Source: Alloactinosynnema sp. L-07
Lineage (GTDB): Bacteria > Actinomycetota > Actinomycetes > Mycobacteriales > Pseudonocardiaceae
Assembly (NCBI RefSeq): GCF_900070365.1
Contig: NZ_LN850107.1
Location: 7,130,001-7,194,000 of the forward strand
DNA length: 64,000 nt
Reading direction: 5' to 3'
Below are positions 26,371 to 34,998 of the stretch, piece after piece (the stretch's first letter is position 1; every line of letters begins with the position of its first letter). The notes beneath the pieces were generated by a model. That model saw nothing but the letters and a program-made list of their open reading frames with translations. It made no database searches and was not told the origin of the DNA. Both the position numbers and the translations under genes were made by a program.

Positions 26371-26383
26371 CAAGGAGACTTCT

Positions 26384-26746
26384 GTGGAGATCCGCAGCCT
26401 GGACCGGGACCGACTGGGGCCCGACAACAACCACTCGCAGCGCCTGCTGCCCTGGTCGGCGCTGAACGCCCCGTTCGAGGGCGCGTGGTGCCTGATCAAG
26501 CCCGGCGCGTCGTCGCAGCGCCACGCCCACCACGAGTACGAGATCTTCATCGCGGTGACCGGTACCGCGGCGCTGGAGTCCGAGGGGGAGCGCACGACCT
26601 TCACCGCGGGCGACGTCGTCCACTTCCCGCCGTTCACCGACCACCAGGTCATCAACGAGGGCGCCGAGGACTTCGAGATGTACACCGTGTGGTGGGACGT
26701 GGAGATGACCAAGTCCTTCGCCGCCCGCCACGAAGGCGAGGGCTGA
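26384..26746 (+). CDS. Stand-alone cupin, hydrazine synthetase cupin half
   Basis: 120-aa cupin with a full metal set: His47, His49 and Glu53 (RHAHHEYEIF) and His87 (FTDHQVI). GTG 26384 has AAGGAG eight bases upstream. It sits 13 bases after the N-monooxygenase and 3 bases before the MetRS-like gene. In known hydrazine synthetases (Spb40 of s56-p1, PyrN of pyrazomycin) a cupin domain that rearranges the N-hydroxylysine ester to an N-N bond is fused to a MetRS-like domain. Here the two are separate polypeptides. Function is by family and context. Confidence 0.85.
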   Translation: MEIRSLDRDRLGPDNNHSQRLLPWSALNAPFEGAWCLIKPGASSQRHAHHEYEIFIAVTGTAALESEGERTTFTAGDVVHFPPFTDHQVINEGAEDFEMYTVWWDVEMTKSFAARHEGEG

Positions 26747-26749
26747 GCC

Positions 26750-28321
26750 ATGGGGGAACACTTAAGCCGACCCGCCCTGGTCATCGACACCCCGCCGACG
26801 TCCAATGGCGACCTGCACGTCGGGCACCTCGCGGGCCCGTTCCTCGCCGCCGACGTGCACGCCCGCTACCTGCGCTCCACCGGTCGCGAGGTCGTGTTCT
26901 CTTCCGGCACCGACGACAGCCAGACCTATGTGCTCGCCAGCGCCCGCCGCAAGGGGATCACCCCGCAGGAGCTCAGCGGCCGGTCCTGGCACGCGATTCG
27001 CCAGACCCTGGCCGACATGGGTATCTCGCTCGACGGCTTCGCGCCCTACGACGACCGCTACCGCGCCTCCGTGCTCGACTTCGTCGGCGACCTGTACGCC
27101 GCGGGCAAGTTCGAACTCCGCACGGTCCAGTTGCCCTACAACGAGCGGACCGGCGAGTTCCTGGTCGAGGGACTGGTCTGCGGGTACTGCCCGATCTGCC
27201 TGGTGCGCAGCCGGGGTGGGCTGTGTGAGAGCTGCGGGCACCCCAACAACTTCGACGAGCTGGTCGAGCCACAGTCCACAATGGATGCCGAGGACGAGGT
27301 GACGCACCGGGCCGCGGAGATCCTGGTGCTGCCCATGGAGCGCTACCGCGACCAGCTCACCGAGTTCTACCTGGCCCGCGAGTCGCGGATGCGCCCGCAC
27401 ACCGTGCAGCTGTTCCGCGAGGTGCTCGCCAAGCCGCTACCGGACTTCCCGGTCACCTACCCGGTCTCGTGGGGCATCCCGGCGCCGTTCGAGGAGACGC
27501 CCGGACAGGTGATCAACGCGTGGGTCGAGGGCATCCCGGCGGTCATGTATTGCACGGCCTTCGCCGCCGAGCAGCTCGGCGAGGGCGCCGCGACCGACGA
27601 CGAGCACTGGCGCAGCGAGCGTGACGCCGAGGTCATCTACTTCATCGGCTTCGACAACGTCTACTTCTGGGGCCTGACCCACGTGGCGCTGCTGATGGCC
27701 CACGATGGCCGGTACGTGCTGCCGGACTCGATCATCTCCAACGAGTTCTACGAGCTGGAGAACGAGAAGTTCTCCACCAGTCTCGGCCATGTCCTGCACA
27801 CCAAGGACCTGCTCGCCGAGCTGCCGCGAGACCTGATCCGGTTCTATCTGGCGCTGAGCGCCCCGGAGCACCAGACGACCAACTTCGGCCGCGACGCGCT
27901 GACCAAGATCACCGGCGAGCGGCTGGTCGAGCCGTGGAACAAGCTGGCGGGGCTGCTGGCCAAGGCCGTCGCGGACGCCGGGGCCGACGGGGTGCCGCTC
28001 GCGGTGTCGGCTGCGGCGCGGCAGCGGGCGCGAGCGGTGCTCGACCGGTTCCGCACCTGCTACGAACTCGACGCCTACAGCCTGACCAGGGCCGCGGCGC
28101 TGATCGTCGACCAGCTCAGCAGGCTGACCGCCACGGCGGGGATCGCCGCCGACGACCGCCTCGGCGACCTGCTCTTCGAGGTGCGGGCCCTGCTCACCGG
28201 CGCCGCGCCGATCCTGATCGACCTCGCGCGGGCGTGTGGCTGCGCGAACCGCTTCGAGATCGAAGACACCGCTACGGTGACGCCCTTCGCGCTCCCCGCC
28301 TTCGACGCGGCGGTGCGGTGA
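26750..28321 (+). CDS. Methionyl-tRNA-synthetase-like enzyme, hydrazine synthetase adenylating half
   Basis: 523 aa of the class I MetRS fold: HVGH at 23-26 (HIGH motif), zinc knuckle Cys144/147/150/159/162, and KFSTS at 340-344 as a degenerate KMSKS loop. The C-terminal helical part is short, so a housekeeping MetRS is unlikely. In hydrazine biosynthesis such enzymes activate an amino acid with ATP and load it onto the hydroxylamine oxygen of N6-hydroxylysine. The adjacent cupin then makes the N-N bond. Which amino acid is loaded cannot be read from sequence. The stop overlaps a following ATG. Confidence 0.88.
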   Translation: MGEHLSRPALVIDTPPTSNGDLHVGHLAGPFLAADVHARYLRSTGREVVFSSGTDDSQTYVLASARRKGITPQELSGRSWHAIRQTLADMGISLDGFAPYDDRYRASVLDFVGDLYAAGKFELRTVQLPYNERTGEFLVEGLVCGYCPICLVRSRGGLCESCGHPNNFDELVEPQSTMDAEDEVTHRAAEILVLPMERYRDQLTEFYLARESRMRPHTVQLFREVLAKPLPDFPVTYPVSWGIPAPFEETPGQVINAWVEGIPAVMYCTAFAAEQLGEGAATDDEHWRSERDAEVIYFIGFDNVYFWGLTHVALLMAHDGRYVLPDSIISNEFYELENEKFSTSLGHVLHTKDLLAELPRDLIRFYLALSAPEHQTTNFGRDALTKITGERLVEPWNKLAGLLAKAVADAGADGVPLAVSAAARQRARAVLDRFRTCYELDAYSLTRAAALIVDQLSRLTATAGIAADDRLGDLLFEVRALLTGAAPILIDLARACGCANRFEIEDTATVTPFALPAFDAAVR

Positions 28322-28400
28322 TGTCGATTCCCACAATGTCCACAATGTCCACGATCACGTCGGCGCACGCCGTGACGCGAGATGTGGCGGTGCGGTGATG
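28308..28400 (+). repeat. Tandem duplication of a gene start with 9-bp microrepeats
   Basis: The segment running from the GCGGTGCGGTGATG start context into the next 40 bases occurs twice, with ATGs at 28321 and 28398, 77 bases apart. The first copy carries an extra AATGTCCAC repeated twice. It encodes a 25-aa reading frame (MSIPTMSTMSTITSAHAVTR...) whose TGA overlaps the second ATG. The second copy is the functional start of the oxygenase gene. The first copy is either a decayed start or a coupling mini-ORF. Confidence 0.7.
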
Positions 28401-29378
28401 TCGATTCCCACGATCACGTCAGCGCACGCCGCGACGCTCGACGCCGCGGACGCCGCCGAGGTGAACCGGATCGCCCTTGACCTGTGCTCCTGGGGTGACG
28501 AGCAGGTCGACGACCCGGCCTGGGTGACCGCGGTGCGCGAGGCGTCGGCCGGGCTGCCGGTGGCGTTGCGGCAGGCGCTGCGCCGGTTCAAGCGCCACTC
28601 CGGCCCCACCGGCACGCTGCTGGTACGCGGCCTGCCGGTCGACGGCGACGTGCTGCCGCCGACCCCGGCGGTGGACGGCTCGGTGCAGCGGCTGGTCACC
28701 GTCCCGGCGGCGGTGCTGATGATGACGGCCTGCGAACTGGGCGAACCGGCGGCGTTCCGCGCGGAGAAGTCCGGCGCGCTGGTGCAAGATGTCGTGCCGG
28801 TCCCGGGGAAGGAGACCTTCCAGGGCAACGCGGGGTCGGTGCTGCTGTCGTTCCACAACGAGAACGCCTTCCACCGGCACCGCCCGGACTTCGTCATGCT
28901 GCTGTGCCTGCGGCCGGACCACGACCGGGTGGCGGGCCTGCGCACGGTCTGCGTCCGCGAGGCCCTGCCGCGGCTGAGCGCGGCGGCCAGGCAGACGCTG
29001 TTCAGCGCCGAGTTCGTCACCGACCCGCCGCCGTCGTTCGGCGCGGGCGGGGGCGGCACGGCACCGCACGCGGTGTTCCACGGTTCGCCGGAGGACCCGG
29101 ACATGCGCGTCGACCTGGCCGCGACGACCCCGCTGACCCCGCGCGCGGGCGCGGCGCTGGCCGAGCTGGCCCAGGTGTTCGACGGCGCGGCCACCGCCGT
29201 GCGGCTCGACGCGGGCGATCTGGCCATTGTGGACAACCGGGTGGCCGCGCACGGCCGCACCGCGTTCCGGCCCCGCTACGACGGGGCCGACCGCTGGCTG
29301 CAGCGCACGTTCGTCGCCACCGACCTGCGCCGCTCGCGCGACCACCGGCCGCACGACGGCCAAGTGCTCGACCGGTAG
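28398..29378 (+). CDS. Fe(II)/2-oxoglutarate-dependent amino acid hydroxylase (clavaminate-synthase/VioC-like)
   Basis: 326 aa. The facial triad is visible as His153-x-Glu155 (SFHNENAFHRHRPDF) and His285 (NRVAAHGRTAF), with Arg303 (RWLQRTF) as a likely 2-oxoglutarate anchor. The FHNENAFHRHRPDF stretch is typical of the family that hydroxylates free arginine, lysine or asparagine at carbon 3 or 4. In this operon it probably hydroxylates lysine or the hydrazine amino acid; inference only. ATG 28398 overlaps the stop of the upstream mini-ORF; a GTG at 28395 is also possible. Confidence 0.88.
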   Translation: MSIPTITSAHAATLDAADAAEVNRIALDLCSWGDEQVDDPAWVTAVREASAGLPVALRQALRRFKRHSGPTGTLLVRGLPVDGDVLPPTPAVDGSVQRLVTVPAAVLMMTACELGEPAAFRAEKSGALVQDVVPVPGKETFQGNAGSVLLSFHNENAFHRHRPDFVMLLCLRPDHDRVAGLRTVCVREALPRLSAAARQTLFSAEFVTDPPPSFGAGGGGTAPHAVFHGSPEDPDMRVDLAATTPLTPRAGAALAELAQVFDGAATAVRLDAGDLAIVDNRVAAHGRTAFRPRYDGADRWLQRTFVATDLRRSRDHRPHDGQVLDR

Positions 29379-29435
29379 CGAGGGGTGTGACGTGAACAGG
29401 TACGTGACGAGTCGCGCGGACGTGGGCCGTGGGCT

Positions 29436-31370
29436 ATGCCGGGGCGGCGGGTGAGCCGGGTGAACGAACCGGGAGTCGACCCGCTTGTCGTGGTCATCAT
29501 CGGGGCCGGGCCCCGGGGGACCGGGATACTCGAACGCCTGCTGGCCAACGCGGGCGTGGCCGAGCTGCCCAGGCCGCTGCGCGTCGAGCTGGTCGACCCG
29601 TACCCGCCCGGCGGCGGGCGGGTGTGGCGCGAGGAACAGTCGTCGCTGATGTGGATGAACGCGATGGCGGGCAACGTCACCATGTTCACCGACGAGACCG
29701 TGCGGTGTGGCGGGCCGATCCGGCCGGGGCCGTCGCTGAGCGAGTGGGCGGCGGCCGACGGCACCCACTGGGATGTGCTGGGCATGAGCTTCGCCAGCAG
29801 ACAGGTGCAGAGCCGGTACCTGAGCTGGGTGTTCGACCGGATCGTCGCCGACACGCCCGACGGCGTCACCGTCACCGTGCACGAGACCACCGCGACGCGG
29901 CTGGACGGCGGGCACGGCGAGCGGCAGACGGTGTGGCTGGCGGGCCGCGACGAGCCGCTGGTCGCCGACGCCGTGGTGCTCGCGCTGGGCCACCAGGAGG
30001 CCGAGCCGACCGAGGAGGACCTGCGGGTGGCCGGGTTCGCCGCCCGCCACGGCCTGCGCCACCTGTCCAGCGCGTACACCGCCGACGCCGACCTCTCCGG
30101 GTTCAAGCCGGGGGAGAACGTCGTGCTGCGCGGCTTCGGCGCCGCGTTCGTCGACGTCATGGCCCTGCTGACGCAGGGGCGCGGCGGCGAGTACGTGGTG
30201 GAGGAGGGCAGGCTGCGGTACGTGCCGTGCGGGCAGGAGCCGGTGCTGTGGGTCGGGTCCCGCCGCGGCGTCCCGCAGCGCGCCAAGATCGCCTACCGGC
30301 TGTGCGGGCAGCCCGCGCCGCTGCCGCGGTTCTTCGAGGCCGCGGCGCTCGACGAGGTGCTCGCCGGGCGCGAGCGGGTCGACTTCCACAGCGACCTGTG
30401 GCCGCTGATGGCCAAGGAGATCGGCTGGGGCTACTACCACGAGTTGTTCACCGCCCACCCGCACCGCGTCATGTCCGACTGGCCCGAGTTCGCCGCCGCC
30501 TACGCCGCCTGCGCGTTCGACAGCGCCGAACTGCGGGAGCTGGTGGAGGCCGCGGTGCCCGAGCCCGCCGACCGGTTCGACCTGCCCGCGCTCGACCGGC
30601 CGCTGGACGGGCTGTGGTTCACCAGCCTGGCCGACGTGCAGCTCCATGTGCGCAAGCACGTGGCGGCCGACCTGCGGCGGCGCGACGAGTTCATCCACAG
30701 CGCCGACCTCGGCGCCTACTACGCGATGCTGTCGGTCAACCGGCAGCTGCGGCAGCTGCGTGCCGCCGACAAGCTCTCCGCCCGGTCGATGGTGGAGGAC
30801 GTGCACGGCTGGTGGCAGGGGTTCTTCGAGTACTACACCAGCGGCCCGCCCGCCCAGCGCAGCAGGCAGCTGCTCGCCCTGTCCGAGGCGGGCGTGCTGC
30901 GGTTCCTCGGCGCAAACATGTGGGTGGCCACCGACGACGACCTCGGCGTGTTCGTCGCGGGCAGCGCCAGCACCGCGGACAGCGTCGAGGCGACCGCCCT
31001 GGTCGAGGCCCGGCTGCCGCGGGCCGACCTGAGCCGCACCACCGATCCGCTGCTGCGCGCGCTCTACGACCGCGGCGAGGCCACCGACCACGTGCTGTCC
31101 GATGAGGACGGATTCGAGCACAGCTCCGGGCTGCTGCTGGTGTCCACAACGGACTTCAAGGTGCTGGACCGCGACGGGAACCCGCATCCGCGGCGGTACG
31201 CGATCGGCCCGTTCACCAATGTCCGGCACTTCGCCACGTTCGCCACGCCCCGGTCCAACGCGGTGTCGTTCCGGCAGAACGACGCCCTTGCCCGCGGCGC
31301 GCTGCGCGTCATCGGTGCCGGACTCCCCGGCTCAGAGAACCCATCTAGCGTCAAAGGATCGGACACATGA
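29436..31370 (+). CDS. FAD/NAD(P)-binding oxidoreductase (PF13454-like)
   Basis: About 644 aa. The N-terminal dinucleotide loop VVIIGAGPRGTGILERLL (Gly23-Gly28) is followed by PYPPGGGRVW and MWMNAMAGNVTMF, as in large FAD-NAD(P)-binding proteins of the PF13454 type. The rest is helical with no motif I can name. Within the cluster it may oxidise the lysyl hydrazine to release a free hydrazino acid, a step done by flavoenzymes or dehydrogenases in related pathways; this is inference. The start is uncertain: ATG 29436 is used, but GTG 29451 and 29460 are in frame. The stop overlaps the ATP-grasp ATG. Confidence 0.82.
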   Translation: MPGRRVSRVNEPGVDPLVVVIIGAGPRGTGILERLLANAGVAELPRPLRVELVDPYPPGGGRVWREEQSSLMWMNAMAGNVTMFTDETVRCGGPIRPGPSLSEWAAADGTHWDVLGMSFASRQVQSRYLSWVFDRIVADTPDGVTVTVHETTATRLDGGHGERQTVWLAGRDEPLVADAVVLALGHQEAEPTEEDLRVAGFAARHGLRHLSSAYTADADLSGFKPGENVVLRGFGAAFVDVMALLTQGRGGEYVVEEGRLRYVPCGQEPVLWVGSRRGVPQRAKIAYRLCGQPAPLPRFFEAAALDEVLAGRERVDFHSDLWPLMAKEIGWGYYHELFTAHPHRVMSDWPEFAAAYAACAFDSAELRELVEAAVPEPADRFDLPALDRPLDGLWFTSLADVQLHVRKHVAADLRRRDEFIHSADLGAYYAMLSVNRQLRQLRAADKLSARSMVEDVHGWWQGFFEYYTSGPPAQRSRQLLALSEAGVLRFLGANMWVATDDDLGVFVAGSASTADSVEATALVEARLPRADLSRTTDPLLRALYDRGEATDHVLSDEDGFEHSSGLLLVSTTDFKVLDRDGNPHPRRYAIGPFTNVRHFATFATPRSNAVSFRQNDALARGALRVIGAGLPGSENPSSVKGSDT

Positions 31371-32674
31371 ACACCACCCGCAAGCCCGCCGTGCTCTTCA
31401 TGGGCGACCTGGTGATCGTCGCCCGGCAGACCAGGCTCATCACCGAGGCGCACAACCGGGGCTACGCGCCGCTGCTCGTCGTGACCCCCTACACCGACCC
31501 CGCTCGGCTCGCCGAACTGCGCGCCGACCCGGAGCACCCGCTGTCGAAGCTGGCCGACGTGGTCGAGGTGGAGGACGCCAAGGTCGACTTCGTCGTCCCC
31601 GGCATCCAGCCGCTGCTGCGCCGCTACGACGTCAAGGCCGTGCTGTGCATCGGCGACTTCTTCGTCGAGCCGGTCGGTGTCGTGGCCGACTGCCTCGGTG
31701 TGCCCGGCGCGGGGTCGGCGTCGAGCCGGATGAGCCGCAACAAGATGCTCCAGCGCACCGCGCTGCCGGACCTCTCGCCGACGTTCCAGGTCGTCACCCC
31801 CTCAGAGCGCGGCGGACCCATCGCCGCCGACGTCACGTTCCCGGTCGTGGTCAAGCCGGTCGGCCGGTTCTCCAGCCTCGGTGTGCGGCAGGTGCACCGG
31901 CCCGACGAACTCGCCGACGTCCTCGCCACCTACCCGGAGGACGAGACGGTGCTGGTGGAGAGCCGGGTCGTGGGCCCGGAGTTCTCGGTGGAGGCGCTGA
32001 CCCAGCACGGGAAGGTGCTGTGGGCCGAGGTGACCGGCAAGCGCACCAACGAGTCGACCGGGATCTTCTTCACCGAGATGGGCCACACGTCGCCAGCCGA
32101 ACTGTCCGATGTGGACCGTCAGGCCCTGGTCGACGCGAACACGGAGGTGCTGCGCCGCCTCGGCTTCCGTGACGGGATCAGCCACGCCGAGTTCCGCCTG
32201 TCGGCGGGCGGCCCGGTCATGATGGAGATCGCGACCCGCCTGCCCGGCGACGGGATCACCTTCCTGTGGGAACTGGCCACGGGGCAGCCGCTGGAGCCGG
32301 TGATGCTCGACCTCGCCCTGGGCGTGCCCACCTCGTACCCGGCCCCGCGCCGCCGCGCCTGCCAGGTCTACCTGGAGCACCCGTTCGGCGAACTGCGCGA
32401 CGTCACCAGCACGGGCACCCCTGTGTCGTGGGTGACCCGCGACGACAGCTGGCCCGCCTTCACCCCGCAGGACGCGCAGGCGCCCGCCCAGGACCACGCG
32501 GTCCTGGTGACGATGGTGGCCGGTGACGTCCTGGGCCCGCAGACGGACTCGGAGGCCCGCTCGGTGTCGGTGATCTTCGACGTGCCCCTGGGTGAGGAGA
32601 CCGCGCCCCTGGTGGAGAAGTACGCCGCGACCGTCACCATCGAGGTCGACGAAGCCGCCCGGAGCGCGGCGTGA
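31367..32674 (+). CDS. ATP-grasp carboxylate-amine ligase
   Basis: 435 aa with an N-terminal Rossmann-like part, then the ATP-grasp fold: lysine in FPVVVKPVGRFSSLGV, ESRVVGPEFSVEAL, and metal-binding acids in HAEFRLSAGGPVMMEIATRLPGD. The layout is that of L-amino acid ligases and carbamoyl-phosphate-type ATP-grasps. It probably forms an amide or peptide bond with the hydrazine-bearing amino acid. It is coupled by 4-bp overlaps to the FAD gene before it and the MFS gene after it. Confidence 0.9.
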   Translation: MNTTRKPAVLFMGDLVIVARQTRLITEAHNRGYAPLLVVTPYTDPARLAELRADPEHPLSKLADVVEVEDAKVDFVVPGIQPLLRRYDVKAVLCIGDFFVEPVGVVADCLGVPGAGSASSRMSRNKMLQRTALPDLSPTFQVVTPSERGGPIAADVTFPVVVKPVGRFSSLGVRQVHRPDELADVLATYPEDETVLVESRVVGPEFSVEALTQHGKVLWAEVTGKRTNESTGIFFTEMGHTSPAELSDVDRQALVDANTEVLRRLGFRDGISHAEFRLSAGGPVMMEIATRLPGDGITFLWELATGQPLEPVMLDLALGVPTSYPAPRRRACQVYLEHPFGELRDVTSTGTPVSWVTRDDSWPAFTPQDAQAPAQDHAVLVTMVAGDVLGPQTDSEARSVSVIFDVPLGEETAPLVEKYAATVTIEVDEAARSAA

Positions 32675-33876
32675 GTCGCCTCCAGGCCGCCCTGCACGAC
32701 CGGTTCGGCGGGCTGCCCCGGTCGTACTGGGTGCTGTGGGGCGGCACCTTCGTCAACCGGCTCGGCACCATGGTCCAGCCGTTCTTCGCCTTCTACCTGA
32801 CCGGAAGCCGAGGCCTGTCCGTCGCCGCCGTCGGCGCGGTGCTCACAGTCTTCGGCGCGGGCGCCTTCTTCTCCCAGCTGCTCTCCGGCGCGCTCGCCGA
32901 CCGCTACGGCCGCCGGGTCACCCTCACCGGCGGCATGCTCGCCACCGCCGCGATCATGCTGACGCTGGCCTACAGTCAGAACCTGGCCGTCATCATCGCC
33001 TGCATGTTCCTCCTCGGCGTCGCGATGGAGGTCTACCGCCCGGCGTCGAGCGCGCTGGTGGGCGACATCATCCCGGTGAAGGACCGGACCAGGGCGTTCG
33101 CGCTGCTGTTCTGGGCGGTGAACCTGGGCTTCACCGGCGGCGTCCTGACCGGTGGAGCGCTGGCTGAGGGGGCGATCCTCTGGCTGTTCTGGATCGACGC
33201 CGTCTCGTGCGTGGTGTTCGGCTTGCTGGTGTGGTTCCTGGTCCCGGCCTCTCAGGAGGCGCCTCGCGACACGTCGGGGACGGGGTCGTTCCGGCAGGTG
33301 CTGAACGACCGGGTGATGGTGATCTTCACCCTGATCACGCTGGCCTATGCGGTGGTCTACCACCAGTCGATGATCACTCTGCCGTTGGCGATGAAGGGGG
33401 ACGGCCTTTCCCCTGCGGCGTATGGCATCGCGTTGGCGGTGAATGGTGTGGTGGTGGTGTTGATCCAGCCGTTGGTGGTGAACTGGCTGGGAAAGCATGA
33501 TCACAGTCGGGTGGCTGCGGTGGGGATGACCTTGGTGGGCCTCGGATTCGGGCTCACCATGCTGGTGTCGTCAACGATCGGCTACGCGGCAACAGTTGTC
33601 GTCTGGTCTCTTGGCGAGATCGTTGTCACCGGCGTAAGCGCGGCGATCGCGACGAACCTGGCCCCAGCACACCTACGGGGCAGGTACATGGGCGTATACG
33701 GATTCGCTTTCTCCCTGAGCAACCTACTGTCACCAGGCATCGGCACCGGACTGCTCAGCCTGGGCCCGGCGGTCCTCTGGTCGACACTGGCGGTCCTGGC
33801 GATCGCGGCATCGGTGGTCCAGTTGGCCATCGCCCCAGCGATCCGCCAACGAACAGCAGAATTGGTAGCAGTCTGA
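32671..33876 (+). CDS. MFS exporter of the hydrazine cluster
   Basis: 401 aa, 12 predicted membrane helices. The MFS loop 2-3 signature is present as GALADRYGRRVTLTGG. It most resembles drug-efflux MFS proteins. It starts at a GTG overlapping the ATP-grasp stop, so it is the last gene of the coupled run and the probable exporter and self-protection for the product. Codon usage turns less GC-rich toward the 3' end. Confidence 0.92.
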   Translation: MSRLQAALHDRFGGLPRSYWVLWGGTFVNRLGTMVQPFFAFYLTGSRGLSVAAVGAVLTVFGAGAFFSQLLSGALADRYGRRVTLTGGMLATAAIMLTLAYSQNLAVIIACMFLLGVAMEVYRPASSALVGDIIPVKDRTRAFALLFWAVNLGFTGGVLTGGALAEGAILWLFWIDAVSCVVFGLLVWFLVPASQEAPRDTSGTGSFRQVLNDRVMVIFTLITLAYAVVYHQSMITLPLAMKGDGLSPAAYGIALAVNGVVVVLIQPLVVNWLGKHDHSRVAAVGMTLVGLGFGLTMLVSSTIGYAATVVVWSLGEIVVTGVSAAIATNLAPAHLRGRYMGVYGFAFSLSNLLSPGIGTGLLSLGPAVLWSTLAVLAIAASVVQLAIAPAIRQRTAELVAV

Positions 33877-33915
33877 GAAGGAGAAACGCCACGGGCCAAA
33901 CAGGCACACACAAAG

Positions 33916-34950
33916 CTACCCGCCCAGCAACCCCCGGATGCGGACCGCTGCCGCCAGGACATCCGGGTCTTCTCTTCTGCCGTAGACCTCGACCGCCGTG
34001 TCGGTGAACTTGATGACGTGTTCGTCACCGTTCTCCGCTGCGCGTTCGAGGACTTCGGCGATGGGGTCGTTTGCGGTGGGGGCGTTCGGCAGGGTGTCGC
34101 GGGGGGCGCCTTCTGTGGGTGCGTACATGGCGATCAGTGCGGCGCTTGCCGCCCAGGCACTGGTGAGGCTGGGTGCCCAGAGATCCCTTGGGAGGGCGGG
34201 CAAAGCGTGCAGGACGGCGTTCGGCGCCGTAGCGATGTGGACGAGCAGGACCGGGCTGGCGTGGCCGTGGGTCAGGTACTTCCGGGTGGCCGCGTCGACC
34301 AGGTCCGTCAGTCGCTGCTGAGCGTCGTCCGGATCCGTGGCAGGCCGCAGGGTGGCCAAGGCAGTGGTGAACTCGGTGCCGAGCCTGCCCAGGCGGGTGG
34401 CGAGAAGTCCTTGCTGGATGGGGATTCGTGGCACGGACTCCAACGCGGCGGCCGAGTCCAAGCCGCCTGCCGGGACCGCGAAGGGAACACCGACGGACCG
34501 GGCCGCCCACCAAGCCAGCCCGTGCGCCAACTCCACCACCGCGGGCTCACTCTCATCACCCGCAAGCAGTGTTCGCAACGCATGGCTGACCCGGATGACA
34601 CCGTGGGTCGCGCCCGCTGCGATGCCGGGCAGCAACCGAGGCCACCACACGGCAAGAACGTCACGCCACGGATGGGTGTGGAGTTCCTCGGTGAAATAGG
34701 CGACCCAGTCCGCGATGCGGCCGAAGTCGCTCAAAGCGGTGTGCCAGGTGGTGTCGGTGATTCGCTCTGACGGGGCGGGCAGGTCGTCGAGTCTGCGCAG
34801 GTAGGCGTCGATCCAGCGCGGCACCAGGTCCCCGTGACCGCGCCGGACCAGGACCTCGGCGGCCATCGGGCCGTGGTTGGAGAGCTCGTCGCCCCACTCC
34901 GGGCCTGAGTCGTGCAGCCGGGTGTAGGCCTCGTCCAGGATCTCGTTCAC
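33916..34950 (-). CDS. Questin oxidase-like protein (PF14027)
   Basis: 344 aa, mainly helical. The stretch LHTHPWRDVLAVWWPRLLPG followed by GATHGVIRVSHALR is the hallmark of the questin-oxidase-like family. That family includes a fungal ring-cleaving Baeyer-Villiger-type enzyme, but most bacterial members are uncharacterised. GTG 34950 is chosen for AAGGAG 10 bases upstream. It is convergent with the MFS gene, 39 bases away, and could belong to the same biosynthetic island, but nothing shows this. Confidence 0.8.
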   Translation of the reverse strand: MNEILDEAYTRLHDSGPEWGDELSNHGPMAAEVLVRRGHGDLVPRWIDAYLRRLDDLPAPSERITDTTWHTALSDFGRIADWVAYFTEELHTHPWRDVLAVWWPRLLPGIAAGATHGVIRVSHALRTLLAGDESEPAVVELAHGLAWWAARSVGVPFAVPAGGLDSAAALESVPRIPIQQGLLATRLGRLGTEFTTALATLRPATDPDDAQQRLTDLVDAATRKYLTHGHASPVLLVHIATAPNAVLHALPALPRDLWAPSLTSAWAASAALIAMYAPTEGAPRDTLPNAPTANDPIAEVLERAAENGDEHVIKFTDTAVEVYGRREDPDVLAAAVRIRGLLGG

Positions 34951-34998
34951 GATCCCGGTTCTCCTTGTCGTTTCAGCGGTCCCCTCTGTCACCGCACG

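Noticed and set aside
28419..31229. A 936-residue minus-strand open frame across the biosynthetic operon
   Set aside because: It crosses two well-supported plus-strand genes and has shadow composition.
25039..33876. A hydroxamate siderophore cluster, suggested by the N-monooxygenase
   Set aside because: There is no IucA/IucC-type synthetase, NRPS, acyl-CoA hydroxylysine acyltransferase or siderophore receptor; the cupin and MetRS-like genes fit N-N bond formation better.
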